A stretch of DNA of 64,000 nucleotides from Janthinobacterium sp051380875 (GTDB lineage: Bacteria > Pseudomonadota > Gammaproteobacteria > Burkholderiales > Burkholderiaceae_D). Under the pieces are notes generated by a model, which saw nothing but the letters and a program-made list of their open reading frames with translations, ran no database searches and was not told the DNA's origin. Each line of letters begins with the position of its first letter. Within the stretch, counting starts at the first letter, position 1. The translations under genes and the position numbers were made by a program. The DNA lies in NCBI RefSeq assembly GCF_051380875.1, contig NZ_JBNYXW010000006.1, positions 1 through 64,000 on the forward strand, in the 5' to 3' direction. Below are positions 33,358 to 42,681 of this stretch, piece after piece.

Positions 33358-34485
33358 ATGGCTACGCTGACCTTGCCCCGACTTTCCTCCCGCTTCTTAC
33401 TCGTTTGCAGCCTGGCTTGCGCCTTGCTGGCGCCCGCAGCCCAGGCTGAACGCATCAAGGACCTGGCCAGCATTGCCGGCGTGCGCCAGAATCAGCTGAT
33501 GGGCTACGGCCTCGTCGTCGGTCTCGACGGCAGCGGCGACCAGACCACACAAACGCCGTTTACCATCCAGAGCGTGGCGGCCATGCTGCAGCAGCAGGGC
33601 GTCAACTTGCCGCAAGGCACGAGCTTGCAATTGAAGAACGTCGCCGCCGTCATGGTGACGACGGCCTTGCCCGCGTTTGCCCAGCCGGGCCAGCTGCTCG
33701 ACGTCACGGTGTCGTCGATGGGCAATGCGAAAAGCTTGCGCGGCGGCACTTTATTGATGACGCCGCTGAAGGGCGCCGATGGCCAGGTGTATGGCATGGC
33801 GCAGGGCAACGTGCTGGTGGGGGGCGTGGGCGCGCAGGCGGCCGGCAGCTCCGTTGTCATCAATCACCTTTCCGTCGGGCGCATCTCGGGCGGCGCCACC
33901 GTCGAGCGCGCCGTCGCCTCGGTGCTGGGCGTCAACAACACCATCCGCCTGGAATTGAACGCCACCGATTTCTCCACCGCCAGCCGGGTGGTCGACGCCA
34001 TCAACAGCCGCTACGGCCCTGGCACGGCCGCCGCGCTCGATGGCCGCGTGATCCAGGTGCAGTCGCCGGGCGGCAGCGACCAGCGCGTGGCCTTTCTGGG
34101 CCAGCTGGAAAGCATCGAAGTCAATCCGGCCCGCCTGGCAGCCAAGGTCATCATGAATGCGCGCACGGGCTCGGTGGTGATGAACCAGTCCGTGACCCTG
34201 GAGACATGCGCCATTTCGCACGGCAACTTGTCCGTCACCATCAATGTCGAGCCGCAGGTGAGCCAGCCGGCGCCCTTGTCGGGCGGGCGCACGGTGGTCA
34301 CGCAGACGGCGCAGATCGATATCAAGAAGGAACCGGGCAAGGTCATGCTGGTCAAGGGCGGCGCTTCGCTGTCCGAGGTGGTGAAAGCCTTGAACGCCAT
34401 CGGCGCCTCGCCGCAAGACTTGCTGGCCATCCTGCAGGCGATGAAGGCGGCAGGTGCGCTGCGCGCCGAACTCGAAATCATTTGA
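33358..34485 (+). CDS. flgI: Flagellar P-ring protein FlgI
   Basis: This is a periplasmic P-ring subunit of 375 residues with a signal peptide (1-30, ending AQA). The mature protein begins ERIKDLASIAGVRQNQLMGYGLVVGLDGSGDQT, the canonical FlgI opening. Later motifs such as RVAFLGQLESIEV, NARTGSVVMNQ and VVKALNAIGASPQDLLAILQAMKAAGAL are typical. It starts two bases after flgH, and its assembly depends on FlgA. Confidence 0.97.
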   Translation: MATLTLPRLSSRFLLVCSLACALLAPAAQAERIKDLASIAGVRQNQLMGYGLVVGLDGSGDQTTQTPFTIQSVAAMLQQQGVNLPQGTSLQLKNVAAVMVTTALPAFAQPGQLLDVTVSSMGNAKSLRGGTLLMTPLKGADGQVYGMAQGNVLVGGVGAQAAGSSVVINHLSVGRISGGATVERAVASVLGVNNTIRLELNATDFSTASRVVDAINSRYGPGTAAALDGRVIQVQSPGGSDQRVAFLGQLESIEVNPARLAAKVIMNARTGSVVMNQSVTLETCAISHGNLSVTINVEPQVSQPAPLSGGRTVVTQTAQIDIKKEPGKVMLVKGGASLSEVVKALNAIGASPQDLLAILQAMKAAGALRAELEII

Positions 34486-34495
34486 TGGGCACGCC

Positions 34496-35422
34496 ATGAT
34501 CAGCCAAACCGACCTCAGCAATACCGCCGCCTACGATGTGAAGGGCATGGATGGCTTGCGCCAGTCCGCCAAGGCGCGCGATCCCGCCGCCCTGAAAGAG
34601 GCGGCCACGCAGTTTGAAGCCATGTTCATCAATATGATGATGAAGAGCATGCGCGACGCCACGCCGCAGGACGGCATCATGGATAGCCAGCAAAGCAAGA
34701 TGTACACCTCGATGCTGGACCAGCAAACCAGCCAGAACCTGGCCAAGCGCGGTACGGGCCTGGCGGACGTGCTGATCCGCCAACTGTCGTCGTCCAGTCA
34801 GGCGCTGGCCGTCGATGGCGCGGAAGCGCCGTCGCCCCGCTCGTCGAGCATGGCGCAGGCGCTGGCCGCGTTCCGCCAGCAGCAGGGCGCCATTACCGAT
34901 GGCGCGTCCAGCGCCACGGGCAAGACACTGAGCCTGAGCGAGAAGGCCAACGCCACGCAGGCGCCGCACGTGCGCGCCTTCCAGGAAAAGCTGGGCGTGC
35001 ATGCGGAAGAGGCCAGCCGCGCTACCGGCATCCCGGCCAAGTTCATGCTGGGCCAGGCGGCGCTGGAAACGGGCTGGGGCAAGCGCGAAATCATCAGCCG
35101 CGACGGCAGCAGCAGCCACAACCTGTTCGGTATCAAGGCCACGGGCGACTGGAAGGGCAAGGTCACGGAAGCGGTCACCACCGAATATGTGAATGGCAAG
35201 GCGCAGCGCAAGGTGGAAAAATTCCGCGCCTACGACAGCTATGCCGACAGCTTCAAGGATTATGCGCAGTTGATTACCAACAACAAACGCTATGAAAAAG
35301 TGCTCGCCAGCGCCGGGGATGCCAGCACGTTTGCCCAGGGCTTGCAGAAGGCCGGCTACGCGACGGACCCGAATTACGCTGCCAAATTGACAAAAATCAT
35401 CAAGAATTCGCTGGTCGGCTAA
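34496..35422 (+). CDS. flgJ: Flagellar rod assembly protein/muramidase FlgJ
   Basis: This is a dual-domain protein of 308 residues. The N-terminal rod-capping domain (about 1-95) contains AATQFEAMFINMMMKSMRDA. The C-terminal GH73 glucosaminidase domain (about 160-308) contains PAKFMLGQAALETGWGKREI, with E191 as the probable catalytic acid. It opens the peptidoglycan for the growing rod. A flexible Ser/Ala-rich linker joins them. The ATG at 34496 was chosen for the conserved MISQTDLSN start; the ribosome binding site is weak. Confidence 0.95.
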   Translation: MISQTDLSNTAAYDVKGMDGLRQSAKARDPAALKEAATQFEAMFINMMMKSMRDATPQDGIMDSQQSKMYTSMLDQQTSQNLAKRGTGLADVLIRQLSSSSQALAVDGAEAPSPRSSSMAQALAAFRQQQGAITDGASSATGKTLSLSEKANATQAPHVRAFQEKLGVHAEEASRATGIPAKFMLGQAALETGWGKREIISRDGSSSHNLFGIKATGDWKGKVTEAVTTEYVNGKAQRKVEKFRAYDSYADSFKDYAQLITNNKRYEKVLASAGDASTFAQGLQKAGYATDPNYAAKLTKIIKNSLVG

Positions 35423-35455
35423 GCTGCCGCCTGGCCCTCGCGCCGGCCGCGCGTA

Positions 35456-35482
35456 TCAAGTTTTCGCTGCGGCTGCCGTAAA
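35456..35482 (+). promoter_or_regulatory. Sigma28 (FliA) promoter of flgK-flgL
   Basis: TCAAGTTT (35456-35463), an 11-base spacer and GCCGTAAA (35475-35482) match the FliA consensus at 13 of 16 positions with exact spacing. It lies 27 bases before the flgK start, giving hook-associated proteins the class 3 timing known in other flagellar systems. Confidence 0.75.
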
Positions 35483-35509
35483 TAACTGGACAGTAACCAA
35501 TAAGACACC

Positions 35510-37477
35510 ATGACTTCGAATCTACTCAGTATCGGTAAGAGCGGTTTGCTTGCAGCGCAGGTGGGGCTGTCGACGACCGGGCACAACATTACCAATGCCA
35601 ACGTGGCCGGCTACAACCGCCAGGTGGTGCTGCAGCAGACGGCGCAGTTCAACAATGCCGGCTATGGCTTCGTGGGCAACGGTACCGAGGTGTCGCAAGT
35701 CAAGCGCCAGTACGACGGTTTCATGGCGGCCCAGGTCAATAGCGCGCAAGCGACCACCAGTGCGCTCGACGCGTATCACACGCAGATCAGCCAGATCGAC
35801 AACCTGCTGGCCGATTCCACGGCCGGCCTGTCGCCCGCCATGCAGGATTTCTTCAATGGCGTGCAGGATTTCAGCTCGAATCCTTCGTCCGTCTCGTCGC
35901 GCCAGGCATTGTTGTCGAGCGCCAATTCGCTCGTCACGCGCTTCCAGGGCCTCAGCGCGCGCCTGTCGGAAATCGGCAGCGGCGTCAATTCGCAGATTAC
36001 ATCGAACGTGGCGGTGATCAATACCTACGCCAAGCAGATTGCCGAACTCAATACCGCGATCGGCAGCCTGACGGTCAATGAAAGCAACCAGCCCAACGAT
36101 TTGCTCGACCAGCGCGACCAGCTGGTGACGGAGCTGAATAAATACGTCAAGGCAACAGCTCAGCCCGGCTCGAACAATAGCATCACCATCTCGATCGGCT
36201 CGGGCCAGCCGCTGGTGGTGGGCGAGCGCAACTTTGAACTGGCCGCCACGCCGTCGCTGACGGACCCGAACCGCGTCGAAGTGGGTTATGTCACGGGCAA
36301 CACCGTCACCGTGCTGGCGGAAAATTCTCTCAGCGGCGGCTCGCTGGGCGGCTTGCTGGAGTTTCGTAGCGGCACCCTCGACCGTGTCCAGAATTCGCTG
36401 GGCAAGGTTGCCATCGCACTGGCGACGACCTTCAACGAGCAGCACAAGCTGGGCCAGGACTTGAATGGCGACATGGGCGGCGATCTGTTCAAGGTGCCAG
36501 ACCCTGTCATCGGCGCCGACCGCCGCAACAGCTCGTCGAGCACCACCGTGCTGTCGGCCAAGATCAGCGATCCGAGCAAGCTGACAGCCAGCGATTACGC
36601 CTTGAAATATGACGGCGCCAATTATGTCGTGACGCGCCAGAGCGATGGCGCGCGCACCATCATCAATCCCTATCCGCAAACGGCGCCGCAAACCATCGAC
36701 GGCGTGGATTTCTCGATCTCGGGCACGGCGGCCGAAGGCGATAACTTTGTCATCCAGCCGACCGTCAACGGCGCCGCCGGCCTCGGTGTGCTCATCAGCG
36801 ACCGCAACAAGCTGGCCGCCGGTGCGCCAATTGCCACCGGTGCGCCCGTCAGCAACACGGGCGCAGGCAAGCTCAGCGCCGGTAGCGTGGACAATGCCTA
36901 TCTGACGCCGGGGAATGGATTGACGGGCACGGTCACCTTGACCTACGACAAGGCCGGCGGCTCGCTGTCGGGCTTCCCGCCAGGCCAGGCGGTGACGGTG
37001 AAGGGTCTCGATGGCAATAGCACCACGTATCCGGCCGGCACGGCGAATATTGCCTACAAGGAAGGCGACAACTTCAACTTTGGCGGCATCAACGTCAGCA
37101 TGACGGGCGTGCCGGCGCAGGGCGACACCTTTACCATTGCGCCGAATGCCGGTGGCGTGGGCGATAACCGCAATGCCGCCTTGCTGGCGGGCTTGCAGAC
37201 GAAGAATATTCTCGATGGCGGCAAGGCCACGTTCCAGGGCTCGTACGCGGAAACCGTCAGCTATGTGGGCAACAAGACGCGCGAAGTGCAGGTCAGCGGC
37301 CTGGCGAGCCTTGCCTTGTTGCAACAAACCAGCACGCAGCAGCAATCCGTGTCCGGCGTCAACCTCGATGAAGAAGCGGCCAACCTGCTGCGCTACCAGC
37401 AGGCGTACCAGGCGTGCGGCAAGGTCATGCAGATCGCCAGCACCCTGTTCGACGTAGTCATTGGTCTCGGACGCTAA
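35510..37477 (+). CDS. flgK: Hook-associated protein 1 FlgK
   Basis: This is a hook-filament junction protein of 655 residues. The N-terminal D0 region is SIGKSGLLAAQVGLSTTGHNITNANVAGYNRQVV, and the C-terminal region ends ANLLRYQQAYQACGKVMQIASTLFDVVIGLGR. It is long for the family because of a central Gly/Ala/Thr-rich surface region. It is exported with the FlgN chaperone and expressed from its own FliA promoter. flgL follows after 58 bases. Confidence 0.95.
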   Translation: MTSNLLSIGKSGLLAAQVGLSTTGHNITNANVAGYNRQVVLQQTAQFNNAGYGFVGNGTEVSQVKRQYDGFMAAQVNSAQATTSALDAYHTQISQIDNLLADSTAGLSPAMQDFFNGVQDFSSNPSSVSSRQALLSSANSLVTRFQGLSARLSEIGSGVNSQITSNVAVINTYAKQIAELNTAIGSLTVNESNQPNDLLDQRDQLVTELNKYVKATAQPGSNNSITISIGSGQPLVVGERNFELAATPSLTDPNRVEVGYVTGNTVTVLAENSLSGGSLGGLLEFRSGTLDRVQNSLGKVAIALATTFNEQHKLGQDLNGDMGGDLFKVPDPVIGADRRNSSSSTTVLSAKISDPSKLTASDYALKYDGANYVVTRQSDGARTIINPYPQTAPQTIDGVDFSISGTAAEGDNFVIQPTVNGAAGLGVLISDRNKLAAGAPIATGAPVSNTGAGKLSAGSVDNAYLTPGNGLTGTVTLTYDKAGGSLSGFPPGQAVTVKGLDGNSTTYPAGTANIAYKEGDNFNFGGINVSMTGVPAQGDTFTIAPNAGGVGDNRNAALLAGLQTKNILDGGKATFQGSYAETVSYVGNKTREVQVSGLASLALLQQTSTQQQSVSGVNLDEEAANLLRYQQAYQACGKVMQIASTLFDVVIGLGR

Positions 37478-37535
37478 TCATTATTTTGCATTATTTCGCT
37501 GCGGCATTGCCGCAGCCATCAGGAAGGTCAGCATC

Positions 37536-38777
37536 ATGCGCATCAGCACACGAATGATTTATGAGCAAGGCAGCACGCAGCTGAACAATTTGCAGAGCGC
37601 CTTGAACCGCACGCAGATGCAGATGTCGACCAATCGACGCAACCTGACCCCGGCCGACGATCCGATCGCTACGGCGCGCGCGCTGGAAGTGACGCAGTCG
37701 CAAGCGATCAATACGCAGTTCGTCACCAACCGCTCGAATGCCACCAACTTCCTGTCGCAGGAAGAGCTGGCGCTGCGCAGCACCACCAATCTGATTGCCG
37801 ACGTGCAGGAACTGGTCGTCAAGGCGGGCAATCCGGGCTTGCGCGACGAAGAGCGGGGGCTGCTGGCGAAGGAGTTGGAAGGGCGCATGACGGACTTGCT
37901 GGGCATCGCCAACACGGCCGATGGCGCCGGCGGCTACCTGTTTGGCGGCTATAAATCGAACGCCCAGCCCTTCAGCCAGACGCCGACGGGCGCCAGCTAT
38001 GCGGGCGACCAGGGGCAGCGCGAGTTGCAGGTGGGCTCGTCGCGTTTCCTTGCCACCAGCGATTCGGGCGCCACGGTGTTTGAAAACAATCTGACCGGCA
38101 ATGGCAAGTTTACGGCTGCGCCCGACGCCGGCAACTTTGGCCGCGGTGGCGCCGGCATCATTTCCAGCGGCTCCGTCACCGATACCACCAAGTTGACCGG
38201 GCACAAGTACGAGATCAATTTCAGCGTCACGGGCACGGGCGACGCTGCTGTCACGAGCTATACCATCAGCGACACGACGCTGGGCCAGACGATCCCGAAT
38301 CCAGCCGTGCCCCTGCCTTACAAGGCGGGCGAAGCCATTAATTTCGACGGCCAGCAAGTGGTGGTGACGGGCAAACCTGCCGACCAGGACAAGTTCAGCG
38401 TGGAGCCGAGCGCCAAGGAATCGCTGTTTACCACGGTGACCAATCTGATCGGTGCGCTGCGCATGGCCGGTGAGGGCGACGCCGGCCAGGCCCGCCTGGC
38501 CAACAACCTGAGCGCGGCCAGCAGCGTGCTCAGCACGGCGTACGACAATGTGCTGTCGGTGACGGCCGACGTGGGCGCCCGCATGAAGGAACTCGACTAC
38601 CTTGCCAGCGCCGGCGATGACCTCGATTTGCAATACTCGGCTACCTTGTCCGACCTGCAAGACCTGGACATGGTCAAGGCCGTGTCGCAATTCACCCAGC
38701 AGCAGATCACGCTGCAGGCGGCGCAGAAAACGTTTACGCAGGTCTCGGGCCTGTCGCTGTTCAACTACATTAACTAG
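37536..38777 (+). CDS. flgL: Hook-associated protein 3 FlgL
   Basis: This is the second hook-filament junction protein, 413 residues. It has a flagellin-like N-terminus (MRISTRMIYEQGSTQLNNLQSALNRTQMQMSTNRRNLTPADDPIA) and the C-terminal coiled segment VKAVSQFTQQQITLQAAQKTFTQVSGLSLFNYIN. GGAAGG eight bases ahead of ATG 37536 sets the start. It is the last gene of the flg cluster and is followed by a strong intrinsic terminator. Confidence 0.95.
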   Translation: MRISTRMIYEQGSTQLNNLQSALNRTQMQMSTNRRNLTPADDPIATARALEVTQSQAINTQFVTNRSNATNFLSQEELALRSTTNLIADVQELVVKAGNPGLRDEERGLLAKELEGRMTDLLGIANTADGAGGYLFGGYKSNAQPFSQTPTGASYAGDQGQRELQVGSSRFLATSDSGATVFENNLTGNGKFTAAPDAGNFGRGGAGIISSGSVTDTTKLTGHKYEINFSVTGTGDAAVTSYTISDTTLGQTIPNPAVPLPYKAGEAINFDGQQVVVTGKPADQDKFSVEPSAKESLFTTVTNLIGALRMAGEGDAGQARLANNLSAASSVLSTAYDNVLSVTADVGARMKELDYLASAGDDLDLQYSATLSDLQDLDMVKAVSQFTQQQITLQAAQKTFTQVSGLSLFNYIN

Positions 38778-38807
38778 CCGTCTACTTTACGCCGGCAAGC
38801 GGCTAGG

Positions 38808-38847
38808 CCGGGGCGCGGAGGAACACTCCGCTCCCGGCTTTTTTTAC
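38808..38847 (+). terminator. Intrinsic terminator after flgL
   Basis: A 13-bp stem with one bulge (left arm from 38808, right arm GCTCCCGGC ending 38839) has a five-base loop and runs into seven or more T residues. It separates the flg cluster from the MarR-MFS pair. Confidence 0.92.
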
Positions 38848-38872
38848 GTCCGCAATCTGGTCGTTACGGCAA

Positions 38873-38910
38873 TATATGCAGGCAAACTGTGCAGTCTACC
38901 TGCATATATG
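38873..38910. promoter_or_regulatory. Perfect 11-bp inverted repeat, probable MarR operator
   Basis: ATATATGCAGG (38873-38883) and CCTGCATATAT (38900-38910) are perfectly complementary with a 16-base spacer. They lie 37-74 bases upstream of the MarR-family gene and next to a TTATGC -10-like element. MarR proteins commonly bind such palindromes to repress their own operon. The spacer itself contains CTGTGCAG-like symmetry. Confidence 0.7.
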
Positions 38911-38946
38911 TTATGCTGGCGTCTGTTGATCCCTCACCCGGCCGCC

Positions 38947-39408
38947 ATGAGCACCCCACAAGAAGACCACGAAGATCACGCAAGCCACGACCATGTGCTG
39001 CAACTGGCCAGCGAATTGCGCATTCTCATCGGCAAGCTGCGCCGCCGCCTGCGCGAAGAGGCGCACCTGGGCGATATCAGCATGTCGCAGGCGTCCGTGC
39101 TGAGCCGTCTTGAACGCGATGGGCCGGCCACCGCCAGCAGCCTGGCGCGCGCCGAAGGCATGCGGCCCCAGTCGATGGCCGCCACCGTGCAAGCCTTGAC
39201 GGAAGCGCAACTGGTGACGGGCGCGCCCGATCCGGCCGACGGACGGCAAACGATATTGACCCTGACCGACAGCTGCCGCGCCTGGATCGCGGCCAGCCGC
39301 GCCGCGCGCGAAGACTGGCTGGCGCGCAGCATTGAAAGCCGGCTCACGCCGGACGAAGTCATCGAACTGAACAGGGCGGTGGCTTTACTCAAACGTTTGG
39401 TGCAATGA
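38947..39408 (+). CDS. MarR family transcriptional regulator
   Basis: This is a 153-residue winged-helix repressor-type protein. Its helices carry the recognisable pattern MSQASVLSRLERDGPATASSLARAEGMRPQSMAATVQALTEAQLV, followed by the wing PDPADGRQTILTLTD. The N-terminus is His/Asp/Glu-rich (HEDHASHDHV) and may be flexible or bind metal, though that is only a composition remark. It precedes an MFS exporter on the same strand by 51 bases, a typical regulator-transporter pair. The ligand is unknown. Confidence 0.92.
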   Translation: MSTPQEDHEDHASHDHVLQLASELRILIGKLRRRLREEAHLGDISMSQASVLSRLERDGPATASSLARAEGMRPQSMAATVQALTEAQLVTGAPDPADGRQTILTLTDSCRAWIAASRAAREDWLARSIESRLTPDEVIELNRAVALLKRLVQ

Positions 39409-39459
39409 CCTTCTCATTGCGACCCTGAAACCCAAGGCAAGGAGGCCTTTCCGCTGCAG

Positions 39460-40719
39460 ATGAAAAACACATTCCGTTCGCTACGCAATCCCAATTACCG
39501 TATCTGGGCCGGCGGCGCCCTGGTGTCGAATGTCGGCACCTGGATGCAGCGCACGGCGCAAGATTGGCTGGTGCTGAGCGAATTGACGCAGCACAAGGCG
39601 AGCGCCGTTGGCATTGTCATGGCCTTGCAATTTGGCCCGCAGCTGCTTCTGTTGCCCCTGACGGGCATGGCAGCCGACTTGCTGGACCGGCGCAAGCTGC
39701 TGCTGTGCACGCAAGCGGCCATGGGTTTACTGGCGCTGGGACTCGGCGTGCTGTGCATCAGTGGATGGGTAGCACTGTGGCATGTGTATGTGTTTGCCTT
39801 CCTGCTGGGCTGCGTGACGGCCTTCGATTCGCCCGTGCGCCAGACCTTTGTCTCCGAAATCGTCGACGAAGAAGACCTGAGCAACGCCGTGGCGCTCAAC
39901 TCCACCTCGTTCAATGCGGCGCGCATGCTGGGCCCGGCTGTGGCGGGGCTGCTCATCAGTAGCGTCGGCAGCGGCTGGGTCTTCATCATCAATGCCGCCT
40001 CGTTTGCCGCCGTGATCGGTTCGCTGTTGCTGCTGCGCGTGCAATTGCTGCGCCGCGCACCGCGCCTCAAGGCCACCCGCGCTAGCCTGGGCGAGGGTTT
40101 CCGCTATGTGCGCCAGCGGCCGGACCTGATGGCCATCTTGCTGATGCTGTTCCTGATCGGCACTTTCGGCTTGAATTTCCCGATTTTCCTGTCGACCATG
40201 TCGCTCACAGCCTTCCATGCGGGCGCGGGGCAGTATGGCGTGCTCAGTTCGGTGATGGCTTGTGGCTCCGTGGCGGGCGCCCTGATGGCGGCGGGCCGCG
40301 GCCGGCCCACCCTGGCACTGTTGCTGGGCGCAGCAGCGCTGTTCGGCTTTGGCTGCGCGCTGGCTGCCGTGATGCCCAATTACTGGCTGTTCGGCATCAT
40401 GCTGGTGGTGATTGGCATCGCCGCGCAAACCTTTACCACCAGCGTCAACAGCAGCGTGCAACTGTCCACCGCGCCCGCCATGCGTGGCCGGGTGATGGCC
40501 ATCGTGCTGGCGATCTCGGCGGGCGGCACGCCGTTGGGCGCACCCATCGTGGGCTGGGTAGCCGACACCTTCGGCCCGCGCTGGGCGCTGGGCATCGGCG
40601 CCCTGTCGGGCCTGGCGGCGGCCTTGGTGGGCGTGCGCTACTTGGTCAAGCATCACCAGTTGACACTGAATATTGATGTGCGGCGCTGGCGCCTTGCGCT
40701 GAGCACTGACCAGCCTTGA
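39460..40719 (+). CDS. MFS transporter (EntS-like exporter)
   Basis: This is a major facilitator superfamily protein of 419 residues with about twelve hydrophobic helices. Signature stretches are NPNYRIWAGGALVSNVGTWMQRTAQDWLVL, the helix 2-3 loop GMAADLLDRRKLL and the exporter-type DSPVRQTFVSEIV. These point to the DHA3/EntS-like branch that exports siderophores or drugs. Co-location with a MarR regulator suggests induction by a toxic ligand. The AAGGAGG at 39439-39445 lies 14 bases before the ATG, farther than ideal. It converges on fliR. Confidence 0.9.
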   Translation: MKNTFRSLRNPNYRIWAGGALVSNVGTWMQRTAQDWLVLSELTQHKASAVGIVMALQFGPQLLLLPLTGMAADLLDRRKLLLCTQAAMGLLALGLGVLCISGWVALWHVYVFAFLLGCVTAFDSPVRQTFVSEIVDEEDLSNAVALNSTSFNAARMLGPAVAGLLISSVGSGWVFIINAASFAAVIGSLLLLRVQLLRRAPRLKATRASLGEGFRYVRQRPDLMAILLMLFLIGTFGLNFPIFLSTMSLTAFHAGAGQYGVLSSVMACGSVAGALMAAGRGRPTLALLLGAAALFGFGCALAAVMPNYWLFGIMLVVIGIAAQTFTTSVNSSVQLSTAPAMRGRVMAIVLAISAGGTPLGAPIVGWVADTFGPRWALGIGALSGLAAALVGVRYLVKHHQLTLNIDVRRWRLALSTDQP

Positions 40720-40728
40720 TGCCTGGTC

Positions 40729-41595
40729 TTATGGTGCCGTGACCAGCCCCGGCTGGGTCGGCGGCGTGGGGCGCAGCGGATTGGCCGGCGGCGGTGGCGC
40801 TGGCCGATCGCGCGTGGCAAAGCCGCGCGGCAGCAAGCGTACCGTTTCTATGCCGCGCAGGAACATGTTCTGGAACGGCGTGGCCAGGTAGGGCAGTACC
40901 ATGCTGATGACCAGCAAGCCCACGCCCAGGGTAACGGGAAAACCGATACCAAAAATATTCAGTTGCGGCGCGGCCCGCGTCAGGATGCCCAGCGCCACGT
41001 TGGTCAGCAGCAGGGCGGCGATGACGGGCAGCGCGATCTGCACGCCGGAACGGAAGATTTCGCCGCCCCAGGCAGCGAGTTGCTGAAAACCGCCGCCGCT
41101 GATGGGGCTGGCGGAAATGGGCAGGCTGACAAAGCTTTCCGCCAGCGCCGCCAGCAAGACCAGATGGCCATTGACTGTCAGAAACATCAAGGTGGCCAGC
41201 ATGACGAGGAACTGGCTGATGGCCGACGAGCGGCCCTTGGTTTGCGGATCGAAGAACGAAGCGAAGCCCAGGCCCATGGTCAGGCTGCTGATCTCGCCGG
41301 CCATTTCGATGGCCGAGAAGACGATGCGGATGGTAAAGCCCATGGCCAGGCCCACCAGCATTTCCTGCGTCAGGATGAGTAAGCCAGGCAGTGACATCGG
41401 ATCGGCGGCGGGCAAGGCTGGCACGGTGGGGGCGATGATCATGGCCAGCAGGACGCCCAGCGACACCTTGACGCTGGCCGGCACGGCGGCATTGCCGAAC
41501 AGCGGCGCGGCCGCCAGCAAGCCGAGGATGCGGCTAAGCGGCCACAGCAGTGCTGCGATCCAGGTATTGAGTTCGATGCTCGACAGGGTCAGCAT
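40729..41595 (-). CDS. fliR: Flagellar export gate protein FliR
   Basis: This is an export-gate subunit of 288 residues with about six hydrophobic helices. Conserved areas are AALLWPLSRILGLLAAAPLFGN near the N-terminus and MGLGFASFFDPQTKGRSSAISQF in the middle. The C-terminal Pro-rich tail (RDRPAPPPPANPLRPTPP) is longer than in E. coli. It is the last gene of fliLMNOPQR and converges with the MFS gene nine bases away. Confidence 0.95.
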   Translation of the reverse strand: MLTLSSIELNTWIAALLWPLSRILGLLAAAPLFGNAAVPASVKVSLGVLLAMIIAPTVPALPAADPMSLPGLLILTQEMLVGLAMGFTIRIVFSAIEMAGEISSLTMGLGFASFFDPQTKGRSSAISQFLVMLATLMFLTVNGHLVLLAALAESFVSLPISASPISGGGFQQLAAWGGEIFRSGVQIALPVIAALLLTNVALGILTRAAPQLNIFGIGFPVTLGVGLLVISMVLPYLATPFQNMFLRGIETVRLLPRGFATRDRPAPPPPANPLRPTPPTQPGLVTAP

Positions 41596-41614
41596 GGCAA
41601 TCGTCGCTGCGGCA

Positions 41615-41884
41615 CTAGCCCACCAGATTCGGGATGCCCGTGAAGACCTGGCGCATGTAGTCGAGCATGACGGACAGCATCCACGGGCCGGCGACGACGA
41701 TGGCGATGAAAATGCCCACCAGCTTGGGAATGAAGGAGAGGGTCGCTTCGTTGATCTGCGTGGCCGCCTGGAAAATGCTGACGATCAAGCCGATGATCAG
41801 CGCGACGAGCAGCATCGGCGCGGCCACCATCAGGGTGACTTCCATCGCCTGGCGGCCCAGGGTCATGACGCTTTCCGGTGTCAT
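41615..41884 (-). CDS. fliQ: Flagellar export gate protein FliQ
   Basis: This is a small two-helix gate protein of 89 residues. The start MTPESVMTLGRQAMEVTLMVAAPMLL and the pair of hydrophobic helices joined by FQAATQINEATLSFIPK are typical. The open frame extends upstream to 41941, but ATG 41884 gives the family length. It sits between fliP and fliR. Confidence 0.96.
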   Translation of the reverse strand: MTPESVMTLGRQAMEVTLMVAAPMLLVALIIGLIVSIFQAATQINEATLSFIPKLVGIFIAIVVAGPWMLSVMLDYMRQVFTGIPNLVG

Positions 41885-41894
41885 CGTATTTCCC

Positions 41895-42653
41895 CTAGTA
41901 AAAACTCTGTGACAGCGAGCCGAGCAGCAACTGCCAGCCATCGACCAGCACGAACAGCATCAGCTTGAACGGCAGCGAGATCGTTGCCGGCGACATCATC
42001 ATCATGCCCATCGACATCAGCACGCTGGCGACCACCATGTCGATGATCAAAAACGGGATGAAGATGGCAAAGCCGATCTGGAACGCTGTTTTCAGTTCGC
42101 TGGTGACGAAAGCGGGCACCAGGATGCGCAGTGGCACGTCTTCCGGGCCTTGCAGGGCCGGCGTGCGCGACATCTTGGCAAACAGGGCCAGGTCGGCCTG
42201 GCGCGTTTGCTTGAGCATGAAGGTTTTCAGCGGTTCGACGCCCTTGTCCATCGCCTGCTGCATACTGATCTTGTTGTCCTGGTACGGCTGGTACGCATCC
42301 GTATAGATCTTGTCGAAGACGGGCCCCATCACGAACAAGGTCAGGAACAGGGCCAGCCCCACCAGTACCTGGTTCGGCGGCGCCGATTGCGTGCCGATGG
42401 CCTGGCGCAGCAGGGACAGCACGATGATGATGCGCGTAAAGCAGGTCATCATCAAGAGGGCCGCCGGCAGGAAGGTGAGCGACGTCATCAGGATGAGCGT
42501 CTGCACCGGCAGCGAGTAATTCTGGCCGCCGCCCGGCGCCGGGGTGCTGGTAAACGCCGGGATGCCCGGCTGGGCCAGGGCCCACAGCGGCAAGGCCAGG
42601 GCAGCGGCGGCCAGCAGCCAGGTCAGGGGAGTCTTGATATTGCTCAATGCCAT
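41895..42653 (-). CDS. fliP: Flagellar export gate protein FliP
   Basis: This is the gate-forming subunit, 252 residues, with a cleavable-type N-terminal signal (LTWLLAAAALALPLWALAQ). The core contains QTLILMTSLTFLPAALLMMTCFTRIIIVLSLLRQAIGT and the C-terminal FLIIDMVVASVLMSMGMMMM helices. Conserved GVEPLKTFMLKQTR lies between them. The open frame begins at 42692, overlapping fliO; ATG 42653 places the signal peptide at the N-terminus, so I prefer it, although neither has a strong ribosome binding site. Confidence 0.94.
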   Translation of the reverse strand: MALSNIKTPLTWLLAAAALALPLWALAQPGIPAFTSTPAPGGGQNYSLPVQTLILMTSLTFLPAALLMMTCFTRIIIVLSLLRQAIGTQSAPPNQVLVGLALFLTLFVMGPVFDKIYTDAYQPYQDNKISMQQAMDKGVEPLKTFMLKQTRQADLALFAKMSRTPALQGPEDVPLRILVPAFVTSELKTAFQIGFAIFIPFLIIDMVVASVLMSMGMMMMSPATISLPFKLMLFVLVDGWQLLLGSLSQSFY

Positions 42654-42681
42654 CGTGCGCTTCGCTTCTTGTATTCGCTGC

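Noticed and set aside
35522..37345. Minus-strand open frame of 607 codons opposite flgK
   Set aside because: Antisense shadow of flgK, Arg/Ala/Gly-rich with no recognisable domain.
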